Source: Acidovorax sp. NCPPB 4044 (lineage in GTDB: Bacteria; Pseudomonadota; Gammaproteobacteria; Burkholderiales; Burkholderiaceae_C). From it: a stretch of 64,000 bases of DNA. The first letter of the stretch is position 1, and every line of letters starts with the position of its first letter. The stretch lies in assembly GCF_028069655.1 (NCBI RefSeq), contig NZ_JAMCOS010000001.1, positions 2,510,001-2,574,000 of the forward strand, written 5' to 3'. A model generated the notes under the pieces. The model worked only from the letters and a program-made list of their open reading frames with translations. It was not told where the DNA came from and did not search any database. The position numbers and the translations under genes are program-made. Positions 27,487-37,297 of this stretch are shown here, one piece after another.

Positions 27487-29808
27487 TCAACGCCTGGATT
27501 TTCCTCGCTTGGCCGCTCCGCCTGAACGACGCGCAGACCCTTTGGATGCGGAAGCGCTATTGGCGCCTGTCGCGGAGTCATGTGAGCGAGCATCCTTCGG
27601 ACTGCTCTTTCTCGGCTTCCGGCCAGCGGACTCCAATACGGAAGGCTCCGAAGCCGTTGCATGTTTGGTGCTCGGTTCCCGCCCACCTCGTCCGCGTGAA
27701 GCCCTGGCCATCAAAGGAGTTTCCTCGCCTCCCTCACGCACCAAACGGAAGTCGATCCGCCTTCCGTCCAGGTCCACTCGACTGACCTGAACTCTGACGC
27801 GCGTACCAATGGCATAACGGATTCCCGTGCGCTCCCCGCGCAACTCCTGCCGTGCTTCGTCGAATTTGAAATATTCGCCCCCCAGTTCCGTGATATGCAC
27901 CAGCCCTTCGACGTACATGGCGTCGAGGGTGACGAAAATACCGAAACTGGTGGCGGCAGTCACCAAGCCGCTGAACTCCTCGCCCAAATGCTCGCGCATG
28001 TACTTGCACTTCAGCCAGGCTTCGACATCGCGACTCGCCTCATCCGCACGGCGCTCGTTGGCGCTGCAGTGCAAGCCTGCAGCTTCCCAGGCCTGAACCT
28101 CCTTTAGAGCCGCAGCAGAGAGTGGTTTCCGCGGTTGCTGCGTAGGAGCCGAGACCCGCGCAGCCAGACGCTTGGCCAGTTTTGCGTGTGCCTCTCCCGG
28201 CGTGGGCAAGGCAGGCAGCCGGTATTTTGTCTGCCCAAGAATTGCCTTGATAACACGGTGCACGAGCAGATCGGGATAGCGCCGGATAGGACTGGTGAAA
28301 TGCGTGTAAGCCTCATACGCCAATCCAAAGTGACCGCTGTTGACAGGCGTATAAATGGCTTGCTGCATTGACCGCAGCAACATGGCGTGTATCTGTTGCG
28401 CGTCGGGCCGCTCTTTCGTGGCTTCTGCGATGGCCTGGAAGTCCCCGGGCCTGGGATCGTCTCCGATCGTCATGCCTACGCCCATTGCCTTCAGATAGTT
28501 GCGCAGAATCTCCTGTTTCTCAGGAGTGGGGCCTTCGTGCACCCGGTAGAGTCCGGGCTGTCCGCCTTGAGCGATGAAGTCGGCACTGCACACGTTGGCT
28601 GCAAGCATGGCCTCCTCGATCAGCCTGTGAGCTTCATTGCGCGTACGCGGTACGATTTTTTCGATGCGCCCGTTATCGTCGCAAACGATCTGCGTCTCTG
28701 TGGTCTCGAAATCGACAGCGCCGCGCGATTTACGTGAAGATAGGAGCGCTCGGTATGCATCGTGCAAATGCAATAAATCCTGCACCCGGGCCCGACGCTT
28801 GGTGGCTTCAGGCCCGCGCGTATTGGCCAAAATTGCCGCCACCTCGGTATAGGTGAAGCGTGCGTGGCTGAACATTACAGCAGGGTAGAACTGGTACGCA
28901 TGCACTTCGCCTTTTGCCGTCACCAGCATGTCGCACACCATGCACAAACGTTCGACCTCTGGATTGAGCGAACACAAACCGTTGGAGAGTTTTTCCGGCA
29001 GCATCGGGATCACGCGCCGAGGGAAATACACGCTCGTCGCCCGGTCATAGGCATCGATGTCGATAGGGCTGCCGGTTTCCACGTAGTGGCTGACGTCGGC
29101 AATTGCCACGAGCAGACGCCAACCCTTCGCCCGACCAATCTTCGCCGGCTCGCAGTACACGGCATCGTCAAAATCCCGGGCGTCTTCCCCATCGATAGTG
29201 ACCAACGGAACGTCCGTGAGATCAATCCGGTGGCGCTTGTCTTGCGGACGGACCCTATCGGGCAGCGTTTTGGCCTGCCCCAGCGCAGGTTCAGAAAATT
29301 CGTGTGGAACGCCATACTTGCGCACGGCGATTTCGATCTCCATGCCCGGATCATCGACTTCGCCAAGCACTTCGGTAACACGGCCCACGGGCTGGCCGAA
29401 AAGTGCCGGAGGTTCCGTAAGCTCCACCACGACAACCTGGCCCGTCTTTGCCAGACCGGTTGCACCTTTCGGAATCAACACGTCCTGACCATACCGCTTG
29501 TCTTCGGGAGCCACCAGCCACACACCGCTTTCCTGCAAGAGCCGACCGATGATCGGATAGTGCGGGCGCTCAATGATTTCCACAATGCGCCCCTCTGGAC
29601 GCCCCCGGCGGTCATGCCGGACCACCCGGACACGCACACGATCCTTGTGAAGCACCGCACGCATTTCATTCGCGGGAATGTAGATGTCGCCTTCACCATC
29701 GTCACGCAAAACGAAACCATGACCATCACGGTGCCCTTGCACACTTCCTTCAATTTCGTCGTCAGCAGGCGCCACAGGCGCGCTGGATTTTGTTTTTTTG
29801 ATATACAA
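27487..29808 (-). CDS. rnr: Ribonuclease R, short N-terminus
   Basis: RNase R is a 3'-to-5' exoribonuclease that degrades structured RNA and helps RNA quality control. The frame has a cold-shock/OB domain (EGSVQGHRDGHGFVLRDDGE), the RNB catalytic centre IDGEDARDFDDAVY, and a C-terminal S1 domain followed by a basic Ser/Lys/Arg tail. The best start is a TTG at 29808 with AGGAAAG seven bases upstream, giving 773 residues. The usual N-terminal winged-helix segment of about 70 residues is absent: further upstream the frame runs into a tRNA-Leu gene on the other strand. The stop is 52 bp before the SDR gene. Confidence 0.88.
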   Translation of the reverse strand: MYIKKTKSSAPVAPADDEIEGSVQGHRDGHGFVLRDDGEGDIYIPANEMRAVLHKDRVRVRVVRHDRRGRPEGRIVEIIERPHYPIIGRLLQESGVWLVAPEDKRYGQDVLIPKGATGLAKTGQVVVVELTEPPALFGQPVGRVTEVLGEVDDPGMEIEIAVRKYGVPHEFSEPALGQAKTLPDRVRPQDKRHRIDLTDVPLVTIDGEDARDFDDAVYCEPAKIGRAKGWRLLVAIADVSHYVETGSPIDIDAYDRATSVYFPRRVIPMLPEKLSNGLCSLNPEVERLCMVCDMLVTAKGEVHAYQFYPAVMFSHARFTYTEVAAILANTRGPEATKRRARVQDLLHLHDAYRALLSSRKSRGAVDFETTETQIVCDDNGRIEKIVPRTRNEAHRLIEEAMLAANVCSADFIAQGGQPGLYRVHEGPTPEKQEILRNYLKAMGVGMTIGDDPRPGDFQAIAEATKERPDAQQIHAMLLRSMQQAIYTPVNSGHFGLAYEAYTHFTSPIRRYPDLLVHRVIKAILGQTKYRLPALPTPGEAHAKLAKRLAARVSAPTQQPRKPLSAAALKEVQAWEAAGLHCSANERRADEASRDVEAWLKCKYMREHLGEEFSGLVTAATSFGIFVTLDAMYVEGLVHITELGGEYFKFDEARQELRGERTGIRYAIGTRVRVQVSRVDLDGRRIDFRLVREGGEETPLMARASRGRGGREPSTKHATASEPSVLESAGRKPRKSSPKDARSHDSATGANSASASKGSARRSGGAAKRGKSRR

Positions 29809-29809
29809 T
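29804..29809 (+). promoter_or_regulatory. -10 box of first tRNA-Leu
   Basis: TACAAT stands 19 bp before the mature tRNA 5' end in an AT-rich stretch (a T-tract precedes it). It overlaps the TTG start codon of rnr on the opposite strand. I see no clear -35 box. Confidence 0.5.
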
Positions 29810-29827
29810 CTGAGTCTTTCCTGAAAT

Positions 29828-29912
<85 letters not shown>

Positions 29913-29922
29913 AGTTTAACGA

Positions 29923-30018
29923 GAACCTGACCGGTTTTTGTCAATCAAGCCGCTTCCTACGAAGCGGCTTTTTTGTTTTTTGAAGATCTTCACGGACGTG
30001 AACACACTGGTCAGGTTC
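29923..30018. repeat. 13-bp inverted repeat flanking the tRNA terminator
   Basis: GAACCTGACCGGT at 29923-29935 and ACTGGTCAGGTTC at 30006-30018 are inverted copies with one mismatch. They bracket the tRNA terminator. Their role is unknown; they may be a remnant of the event that duplicated the tRNA. Confidence 0.5.
29947..29981 (+). terminator. Intrinsic terminator after first tRNA-Leu
   Basis: A perfect 10-bp stem AAGCCGCTTC / GAAGCGGCTT with loop CTAC is followed by TTTTGTTTTTT. This is a textbook Rho-independent terminator, 35 bp after the tRNA. Confidence 0.92.
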
Positions 30019-30066
30019 ATGTTGTTGATTCTTCCTCGATTTTTCCGATGAGGCTAAAAATACCGC

Positions 30067-30072
30067 TATAAT
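30067..30072 (+). promoter_or_regulatory. -10 box of second tRNA-Leu
   Basis: A consensus TATAAT lies 17 bp before the mature 5' end of the second tRNA and after the first tRNA's terminator, so the second copy has its own promoter. The -35 region (around TTCCGA, 30043-30048) is weak. Confidence 0.65.
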
Positions 30073-30089
30073 TCGAGGCTTCCTGAGAT

Positions 30090-30174
<85 letters not shown>

Positions 30175-30184
30175 ATTTTTAAAG

Positions 30185-30210
30185 GCCGCTGCAATGTCAG
30201 CGGCTTTTTT
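30185..30210 (+). terminator. Intrinsic terminator after second tRNA-Leu
   Basis: Stem GCCGCTG / CAGCGGC with a six-base loop is followed by six T residues. It begins 10 bp after the tRNA CCA end. Confidence 0.88.
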
Positions 30211-30507
30211 GTTTCTCCATGCGTGGCTTTGGTGGAAGCATTAAAACGCCATTCGTGATCCATTACGCCACGTGCCGGGCGTCGGCAAGCGCCTTCCGGC
30301 CCCTTCAGCCGCAATGCTCGTGCGCTGAGCCACAGCCCATGATCAGGGAACTGCATGGCGCCCCGGTAGACACCTATCCATCCAGTTCCGGCGCGCAAAC
30401 CGCCTAGGCGAACCCACTCCCCGTCAAAAAGCAGAAAGCCGCCTGAACGGCGGCTTTCTGGCAATGATCGAGCCCATTTCCGGGCCTCCATCAAATCATG
30501 TCGTGGC
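30211..30507. other. Gap between tRNA-Leu and DUF349 gene
   Basis: This stretch of just under 300 bp holds the minus-strand terminator described separately at 30433-30459. I see no gene in the rest. Confidence 0.5.
30433..30459 (-). terminator. Intrinsic terminator of the DUF349 gene
   Basis: AGAAAGCCGCC / GGCGGCTTTCT form an 11-bp stem with a five-base loop. Read on the minus strand, it is followed by GCTTTTTG. It lies about 50 bp after the stop codon of the DUF349 gene. Confidence 0.85.
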
Positions 30508-33201
30508 TCATTTCTTCAGCAACGCCTTGAGGGCCTGCTGGAAACGCCTTGCGCTGACTGCATCGCTCGGGCTCGCAAGAACGCGCGCAGCGTCCTGGGT
30601 CCAGGTCTGGGCTGGCTGCGGGTCATTACGGCGGGTCAGCAGCTGCAGTTGCAGCGCCCGACGGGCAGGCAATTGATCCGCCGGGGTCGGCACTTCCGCA
30701 GCCATCTCCAGGCGCAAAAGAGCTTCAGACGCATCCCCGGCTGGGGATGAAGACACTGCCTGCGCCCACGCGCTCCGCACGCTGGAAGAGACTTGCCCGC
30801 CCAATTCCTGAGCGGGTGGCAATTGAGCGGCATCGCGTGCCTCCCAGGCCGCGAGCAGGTGGGTCAGTGCCTCTCCGTGTGCTTGAGCGGCCAGCTTGCG
30901 CAGCGCTGCCTGGGCATGGTCCAAAGCATCGCGCTGGGCGCGGAAGGCCGCGTCGCCAAGCCGTGGGCCTCGCTGTTCCACAGCCCGCTCTCCAAATCGC
31001 CCGGCCCGGTCTACGCCGTCGCGGCCTCCACGGGTATCCCTGCGATCGCGTTCGCCAGGTCGGCCGCCGCGGGTGGACGCCGGTGCAGGCACATCACGCC
31101 GGGCACCGGGCCTGTCGTCGCCACGCACAGCCACGACGGGGCGTGCCTGCGGTTTGGGAGCGGAAGCAACGGCTTCCTGAGCCTCCGCAGAAGCTGCGGT
31201 TTGCGCGTCATCATCGGCTGTCTTTTCAGGCGATGCATCTTGCGAAAGCGGTGCGCCCTGGTCAGGCGTGCGTTTTTCAGCAGCGCGCTGCCCACGCACA
31301 GCCGCTTCCAGTGCAGCCAGAGCTGTCCGGATCTGCTGCGCATCACCAGAGGCATTCGCCTGCTCGACCGCTTTCGAAGCGTCGAGAACGGCCCGGTCGT
31401 GGGCGCTCATTTCTCCCGCAGCTTTTTCGCGATCGGCCGTCTTGCGATTGAATGCTTCATCGATCGGCTTGCGGAAAGAATCCCAGAGCTTTTGTTCGTG
31501 CTTGCGATCCAAAGGCACTGACTGGGCTTCTGCCTGCCAGCGCTGCTGGAGGTGCTTCACTGCATCGATGCGCAGCGTCGGGGCACCTCCCAGCACTGTG
31601 GCTTCTTCGATCATCGCATGGCGGCGGGACAGGCTTTCCTTCTGCGCAGCCTCGAAACGCGCTGCTGCCGCAGAAAAGGCCTGCTTCCACTGCGGCTGCA
31701 GTTCGGCAAACACTTTCTCGTTGACGTGACCACCTTCGCGCCACCGGTCGGAGAACTGATGAAGGGCGCGATTCGTCTGCTTCCAATCGGGCTTGCCTTC
31801 ATTGGACTGCGCGGCAGTCCAGGCCTGCAATTCCTCGATGAGCGCCAGCCGCTGGGCCTTGTGCTCGGCCGCATCGGCACGCACTTTCTCAAGCCAGGCT
31901 TCCACCACCTTGTGGGCCGCATTGCAGGCCTCATCAAACTTTTTCCAGAGGGCATGGTTCGCCTGCCCACCTTGGTCGGTCTGCTTCCATTGCTCGCGCA
32001 ACTGGCGCAGGCTTTCCTGAATCTTGCGGCCACCGAGGGCCTGCCCCTCGGGGCGCTGAAGAAGCCCCTCGGCGCGGGCCACGAGGTCTTCACGCACCTG
32101 GTCGGCGCTCCAGCGCTGCCAACCCTGCAATTCGCCGGCGGCCACCAACGCGGTGTGCACTTCGTGCTCCAGGGCAGCGTCGATATGCCGGCCATGCGGC
32201 TTCAGCACCGCGCGCAGCGCCGCTGCCGCTCCGGCGGATGCCTTGCCATGCCCCTGCGCGGTTTCTTCCTGCAGCTTGACCAAAGCAGCACGCACGGCCT
32301 GCTCGGCCTTTTCGCGCGCGACAGGGTCCGGCTTGGCAGTCCTCGCCGGCTTGGGTGCAGCGGCTTCAGAGGCAGCGCTTTCAGAGGCAGGTGCCTCACC
32401 ACGAGCAATACGCAGCTCCTCCGCCCATACCGGGACCGGTGGCAACGGAGCCGCAGGGTTCTCCGCTGCAGCCGCGGCCTGCGCGATGGCTGGCTGGAAC
32501 GCGTTCCACACGACGAGCAACTGGGTCCGGGAGGCATCGAGCTGCGGCGGGAAGCGGGCTTCGACGCTGGGCCATGCGGCATCGCCCGACAATTCGTCGG
32601 CCTGCTGCTGCCAGCGATCCACGTCGACACGCAACGCTTCCAATGCCGCCTGGGCATCGCGCCAAGGCTTCGTGGACAGCACTTCAATCCGCTGTGCCAG
32701 CAGCACGGCGGCTTCGCGCTGGACCTGCACGCGGTGCTGCAGGTCTTCGATGATCTTCATGCGCTCTGCCAGCCGGGTCTTGAGCGATGCAAGCGGTTCG
32801 CGCGACAGCGGAGCACCGGCCTTGGCGGCGTCGCGCTGCCATGCCAGCGCGTCGGCAATGTGGAGCCGCGAGCCGTCCAGCAAGGCGGTGGCTTTCTCGG
32901 CCCATTCTGCCGCGATGGCTTCCTGGCCCTTGGCACGGCGGATCTCATCGAGGCGCTCACGCACGGCACGGGCCGCACCCTTGTCGCGGCCGCTCAGTTC
33001 CTTGAACACTTCCTGCAGTTGCTCGGGGCTGGGCTGAGAGGCCAGCCAATCGCGGATGCGCGAGGCGCGTTCGCCCGAGGTGGCAGCGGAGAAAGCCCCG
33101 CCCGTCAACGCGTCCAGCGGATGCGGCTCGGAGGCTTTGGCCGGGGCCGGGTTCACTTCAGGGACGTCAGACATTTTGTTGCGAGAAGAAAAAGGAAACA
33201 T
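30508..33201 (-). CDS. DUF349-repeat protein, coiled-coil rich
   Basis: This 897-residue cytoplasmic protein has several DUF349 repeats, recognisable by periodic Trp with Lys/Arg (REQWKQTDQ, KPDWKQTNRALHQFSDRW, LWDSFRKPIDEAF). Long helical, probably coiled-coil stretches link them. A low-complexity Arg/Gly/Asp region lies near 690-740 (GARRDVPAP, GGRPGERDRRDTRGG), and a helical C-terminal domain follows. DUF349 proteins are widespread in proteobacteria and their function is not established. I favour the ATG at 33201 (MFPFSSRNK), a typical N-terminus for the group; the in-frame ATG at 33174 (MSDVPEV) would be nine residues shorter. Neither start has a clear ribosome site. Confidence 0.82.
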   Translation of the reverse strand: MFPFSSRNKMSDVPEVNPAPAKASEPHPLDALTGGAFSAATSGERASRIRDWLASQPSPEQLQEVFKELSGRDKGAARAVRERLDEIRRAKGQEAIAAEWAEKATALLDGSRLHIADALAWQRDAAKAGAPLSREPLASLKTRLAERMKIIEDLQHRVQVQREAAVLLAQRIEVLSTKPWRDAQAALEALRVDVDRWQQQADELSGDAAWPSVEARFPPQLDASRTQLLVVWNAFQPAIAQAAAAAENPAAPLPPVPVWAEELRIARGEAPASESAASEAAAPKPARTAKPDPVAREKAEQAVRAALVKLQEETAQGHGKASAGAAAALRAVLKPHGRHIDAALEHEVHTALVAAGELQGWQRWSADQVREDLVARAEGLLQRPEGQALGGRKIQESLRQLREQWKQTDQGGQANHALWKKFDEACNAAHKVVEAWLEKVRADAAEHKAQRLALIEELQAWTAAQSNEGKPDWKQTNRALHQFSDRWREGGHVNEKVFAELQPQWKQAFSAAAARFEAAQKESLSRRHAMIEEATVLGGAPTLRIDAVKHLQQRWQAEAQSVPLDRKHEQKLWDSFRKPIDEAFNRKTADREKAAGEMSAHDRAVLDASKAVEQANASGDAQQIRTALAALEAAVRGQRAAEKRTPDQGAPLSQDASPEKTADDDAQTAASAEAQEAVASAPKPQARPVVAVRGDDRPGARRDVPAPASTRGGRPGERDRRDTRGGRDGVDRAGRFGERAVEQRGPRLGDAAFRAQRDALDHAQAALRKLAAQAHGEALTHLLAAWEARDAAQLPPAQELGGQVSSSVRSAWAQAVSSSPAGDASEALLRLEMAAEVPTPADQLPARRALQLQLLTRRNDPQPAQTWTQDAARVLASPSDAVSARRFQQALKALLKK

Positions 33202-33442
33202 GGTTCTGATCAGGAGGGGCCGGATGCCGCGGCACCAATGCCCGGGCACCGGCCCCAGGGGCGGGCGGAACGCCAAAGGCGCTATTTTGGCCCGGTTTTG
33301 TTTGCCGGTCCCGGTGAGTCGGCATGGACCGCAGGGAAAAACCGGCCACCGTGATGCATATAGGGATGTTCCGGCAGGCTGCAACCGCCCTCCTCGGCGG
33401 GGGCGTGCTTGCCGAGGCAAGCAGACCCCGGGCAGGCCGCAT

Positions 33443-36400
33443 TCAGCGGGTGGAGAGTGTAAGTTCCGCCTGGGGAGCCGCTCCGCTCCGCGCCGTGTCC
33501 ACCCGCGGTGCACCGACGAACAGCCGATCCATGGGCAATCCCAACCCTGCGAGATGGTCGCGCACCGCCACGGCACGCGCCTGGGCCAGATCACGCACCG
33601 CGGCGCCGGGTACTTTCATCTGCGACAGCAGCAGTGCCTCCATTTCGGCGACGGGAAGATCGCGGGCCAGGCCCAGAAGATTGCGTGGCTTGGCAATGTC
33701 CGATCGGCGATAGAGCTCCTTGAGCGCTTCCGGATAGGGCAGCGGGTCGCTGGCGGCAGAGAGCGCGGAGGGCTGCGCAGCAGATGGGGCCTGGCGCCGC
33801 TGCTGCAGCAAAGTCACCTGCGCCGCCAGGCGTTCACGCTTCCAGCCGTCTTCTTCTCCTTCGGCATAGGCATGGCCGGTTACGGTCAGCTGCAGGGCCG
33901 GGCGATCCCGCAACGTCGTGGCCACCTTGCCGAGTCCTTCGCGCGCTGCGCTGTCCAGCAAGGCACTGCCAGGAGCAAATGCGACGGCACCCTGCTCCGT
34001 CGAGCTTCCACCGAAGGCGTTTGCCAACAAGGAAAAAGGTGACGCGACCGCCTTCAGCACCATGCTTCCGATGGCCCGCAGGATGACGGGGCCCAGGCTG
34101 AACTGCGGATCGTTGAGCGAGCCGCTGATCGGCAGATCGAGATCGATCACCCCATTGCGGTCCGCCAGCAGGGCCACCGCAAGCCGCACCGGGAGGCTGG
34201 CGGGGGCTCCCTGCACCGGTTCCCCGAAGGCGAGCTGGTTCAGCACGAGCCGATTCGTGGCGGTCAGTTGCCCGCCCGGCAGCACCTTGTAGCCCACATC
34301 CATGCTCAGCTTGCCGCGCTCGATGCCGTGCCCTACATACTTGACGGCGTAGGGCGAAAGCGGGGGCAATTCCAGGTCGCGCACACGGCCCTGGACATCC
34401 AAGGCGAGTGGCTTGGCGAGCGGGTTGAGCCGCCCGGAAATGTCGAGCGACGCAGTGCCCTGGGCGCGCCCCTTCAGTTCGAGCTCTGCCATGTCCGGGG
34501 CCGTGCCTCCAGGGCCGGTCTCGGAAGAAAACGCACTGAGCCGGCCGGCAAGGTCGCTGAGATCCGCAGAATAGTTGGGCTCGATGAAGTAGTCGGTGAA
34601 ACGCACTGCCCCGGCAGACACCGCCACCGGCCCGAAGCGGACCACGGGTGCAGGCCGCGGCGGCTCCGCCGGGGGCGTTGCCGCCACGGAAGGCTCGCCA
34701 CGGTCCCGGATCAGGTCCTGCAGGTTCAGCCGCCCGCTCTTCTGAAGCACGATGCGCGCAAAGAAGTCCCGCAGCGCGGTTTCGCGCACATCCACACTCA
34801 CAGGCCGGCCAGGCACCATGTCCACCTGAACGCCCTGGAAGGCAAGATTGCGCCACCGCAGCAACTCCTCTCCACGTGCAGCCAATGCGGAAGGTTCCGC
34901 CACGGGCACGGAGGCGGCGCGCACCCGCACTTCGTCGAGCGCCGCGTTGCCACGCGCCGATGCCGTCGCGCCGGCCGCCGTGGCTGCGTATTGCACGTCG
35001 CCCTCGAAACCCGCCTCTGCCCGCACCACATGCACATTGAGCCACGGGGCTACATAGGGCTCGAGGGCATGCAGGGGAAGGCGCTGCGCAGTCAGCCTGC
35101 CCTGCACGCTGAACGGAGCCGCGGACAGCATGCCTTCATAAGCCAGGCGCCCCGGCTCCCGCCGCCCTGCCCCCACCTGGGCGGACACCGTCAACGGCAT
35201 GGGAGGCAGCGGCTTGCCCGCCGACACGGGCGGGAAAGCCCATTGCCGGGCACGCACCGCAATGGCAGACATCTGCAGTTCCACGGGCACTGCGGGAACC
35301 GCATCCCGGAACGCGATCGCGCCGTCGCTCACGGACACATCCGCCAGCCGGACCGCCCACGGCGCGCCGGATTCCCGCCCCTTGGCGCTGCTCTCCAGAT
35401 CGGCCGGTCCGGGAGAAGCAACCACCCACCGATCGAACATCCATTGCCCATCGGCGCTGCGCTCGGCGCGCAACCGGGGCGCCTGGGCAATGACCCGGGC
35501 GACGGATACCGAGCGTGCCGGCAGATCGATCCAGGCATCCTCGATCTGCAGCCGCTGCGCCTGCGCCCACGCACCGGCCGACATGGCCTCGGGAGCGGTA
35601 CCGCCTGCAGCCTTGGGCGTTGCGCACCGCCCCTCCGAGAGGCACGCCACCGCCACCCCATCCGCCGACAGATGCGCGACCTTCGCGACCATGGCCCCGG
35701 TGCGGTGGTTCCACGCAAAGCCCGCGTCAGCGTCGAGCACTCCATCGACCTGCGGCGCCAAGGCTGCCGCAGCATAGGCATCGAAAGCCGAGAGCGGCAC
35801 GCCGCGAACGGACGCAGCCACCTGCCCCCGGTCGGGCCAGGCGGTTCCAGCTGCCCGCAGCGTCGGCCCCGAGCCCACCGCAGAGGGCGCGGAGTCTCGC
35901 GGCGCCAGGCGCGCCTGCAAAGCGAAGGGCGTGCCGCCAGTCCAGGGCCATGCAACGGATGAAGCCTGGGCCAGGACATCGTTCCACTCCAACGCCACGG
36001 GGCGCACGGCTGCTTCGTCGCGCCATGCGATACGGCCTTTCTGCACCGCCACCCGGTCGATCTTCACTTGCCACGGCTGCGTCAAGGCCAACGGTTCGGC
36101 GGGCCGGGTCGCGGCCCCTTCACGGGAGGCGCCTGGCCACACCAGACGGCCTTGCGCGTCGCGCCGCACTTCGAAGTGCGGCGCCGTCCATTGCACCGAG
36201 GACAGATGCACCACGCGCTCCAGGGGGCGTACCGAGGCAGCGCGCACTTCGAGCGCCTCGAAGGCCACGGGGGCCGCGCCAGACGGACCTTCCATCTGCA
36301 CGCCCGCCAGGCGGGCATTGCCGGTGACCGTCAAGCGGGGCTTGTCTTCCGCCTGCACGAAGTCGAATTCCAGCGTGGCATCCAGACGGCCGGTGCGCAG

Positions 36401-37207
36401 GCGCAGCGGCACACCGGAAGGCCAGTACGCATGCAGTGGCGACACGTCCAGACCGTGGATGCGCAATTGCGCCTTGGCATGCCGGTCGTCAGCGAACGGC
36501 GTGGCCTGCGCGCCTGAATCGAAGGCGCTCCCGTTGAGCGTGAAGGCCAGCCTGGGCGTGACCGTGACTTCCCGGTCCGCAGGCAGATTGCTCAGGAAAG
36601 GAAGGCTGAGCTCCAGCGTGTGCAAGGTGTGCGACTGTCCCGTCGCATGGTCGGAAAAGTCCACGGCGCCATTGCGCAGCACCAGGTTGTAGAACGCAAA
36701 ACGCGCGCCGCCGCTGTCCGGGTCTTTTTCCTGCGGCACGGACCGGGCCGCCCAGCGATGCAGCAGGTCGTCGATGTCGTACCGACCGCTTTCCTCGCGC
36801 GCGATTCGCAGCCGTGGCGCATCGACCTCCACCGCATCGAGCACCGGCCCCAGCCTTACCAGGGACTGCAGTTCCATATCTATATAGATACGGCGAATCT
36901 CCAGCAATGGCGGCGCCTGGGGGCTGGCCGCCGCCACGGAGAGGTCGTTCACGGCCAACTCCAGCGTCCAGGGCTTGAACTCCACACGGCCCACCTGCGC
37001 GCTGCGCCCCCATTGGGACAACGCCCAATGCTCGATCCCCATGCGCACCAGTGGCGGCACGGCCCACCAAGCCACAGCCCATGTCAGCAGAACCAGGGCC
37101 ACGCCGCGGGCCAGCCACCGCAGCCCGGGGTGGCCGAAACGGGCGCGCACCTGCGGCAGCAACGGTGCCGCACCCCACTTTTTGATCGGCGAAAAAATAT
37201 TGCGCAT
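33443..37207 (-). CDS. DUF748/AsmA-like envelope protein with OmpA-like C-terminal segment
   Basis: This is a 1254-residue inner-membrane-anchored protein. One transmembrane segment near residues 33-55 (ARGVALVLLTWAVAWWAVPPLV) is followed by a very large periplasmic region with the alternating beta pattern of DUF748 and the AsmA-like family. Typical blocks are VGRVEFKPWTLELAVNDL near the start and SGSLNDPQFSLGPVILRAIG near the end of the repeat part. The last 200 residues include VTGHAYAEGEEDGWKRERL, resembling OmpA-type peptidoglycan-binding segments. AsmA-like proteins act in lipid transport or outer-membrane homeostasis in other bacteria; that role here is inference. The start at 37207 gives a basic N-terminus before the membrane segment. 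Confidence 0.85.
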   Translation of the reverse strand: MRNIFSPIKKWGAAPLLPQVRARFGHPGLRWLARGVALVLLTWAVAWWAVPPLVRMGIEHWALSQWGRSAQVGRVEFKPWTLELAVNDLSVAAASPQAPPLLEIRRIYIDMELQSLVRLGPVLDAVEVDAPRLRIAREESGRYDIDDLLHRWAARSVPQEKDPDSGGARFAFYNLVLRNGAVDFSDHATGQSHTLHTLELSLPFLSNLPADREVTVTPRLAFTLNGSAFDSGAQATPFADDRHAKAQLRIHGLDVSPLHAYWPSGVPLRLRTGRLDATLEFDFVQAEDKPRLTVTGNARLAGVQMEGPSGAAPVAFEALEVRAASVRPLERVVHLSSVQWTAPHFEVRRDAQGRLVWPGASREGAATRPAEPLALTQPWQVKIDRVAVQKGRIAWRDEAAVRPVALEWNDVLAQASSVAWPWTGGTPFALQARLAPRDSAPSAVGSGPTLRAAGTAWPDRGQVAASVRGVPLSAFDAYAAAALAPQVDGVLDADAGFAWNHRTGAMVAKVAHLSADGVAVACLSEGRCATPKAAGGTAPEAMSAGAWAQAQRLQIEDAWIDLPARSVSVARVIAQAPRLRAERSADGQWMFDRWVVASPGPADLESSAKGRESGAPWAVRLADVSVSDGAIAFRDAVPAVPVELQMSAIAVRARQWAFPPVSAGKPLPPMPLTVSAQVGAGRREPGRLAYEGMLSAAPFSVQGRLTAQRLPLHALEPYVAPWLNVHVVRAEAGFEGDVQYAATAAGATASARGNAALDEVRVRAASVPVAEPSALAARGEELLRWRNLAFQGVQVDMVPGRPVSVDVRETALRDFFARIVLQKSGRLNLQDLIRDRGEPSVAATPPAEPPRPAPVVRFGPVAVSAGAVRFTDYFIEPNYSADLSDLAGRLSAFSSETGPGGTAPDMAELELKGRAQGTASLDISGRLNPLAKPLALDVQGRVRDLELPPLSPYAVKYVGHGIERGKLSMDVGYKVLPGGQLTATNRLVLNQLAFGEPVQGAPASLPVRLAVALLADRNGVIDLDLPISGSLNDPQFSLGPVILRAIGSMVLKAVASPFSLLANAFGGSSTEQGAVAFAPGSALLDSAAREGLGKVATTLRDRPALQLTVTGHAYAEGEEDGWKRERLAAQVTLLQQRRQAPSAAQPSALSAASDPLPYPEALKELYRRSDIAKPRNLLGLARDLPVAEMEALLLSQMKVPGAAVRDLAQARAVAVRDHLAGLGLPMDRLFVGAPRVDTARSGAAPQAELTLSTR

Positions 37208-37261
37208 GCCTGGATTCCAGCAGAAGCGCCAGCGGGCAAAAGGTAACAAAGCGCAAAAAGA

Positions 37262-37297
37262 AAGCCCGGTAGGACCTTGCGGCCGGCTACCGGGCTT
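37262..37297 (-). terminator. Orphan minus-strand intrinsic terminator
   Basis: AAGCCCGGTAG / CTACCGGGCTT form an 11-bp stem; the loop contains a second short stem capped by GCAA. On the minus strand the hairpin is followed by TCTTTTTG. No recognised minus-strand gene lies upstream of it, and the DUF748 start is only about 55 bp further on. It therefore either ends a small RNA or acts as an attenuator in the DUF748 leader. Confidence 0.75.
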
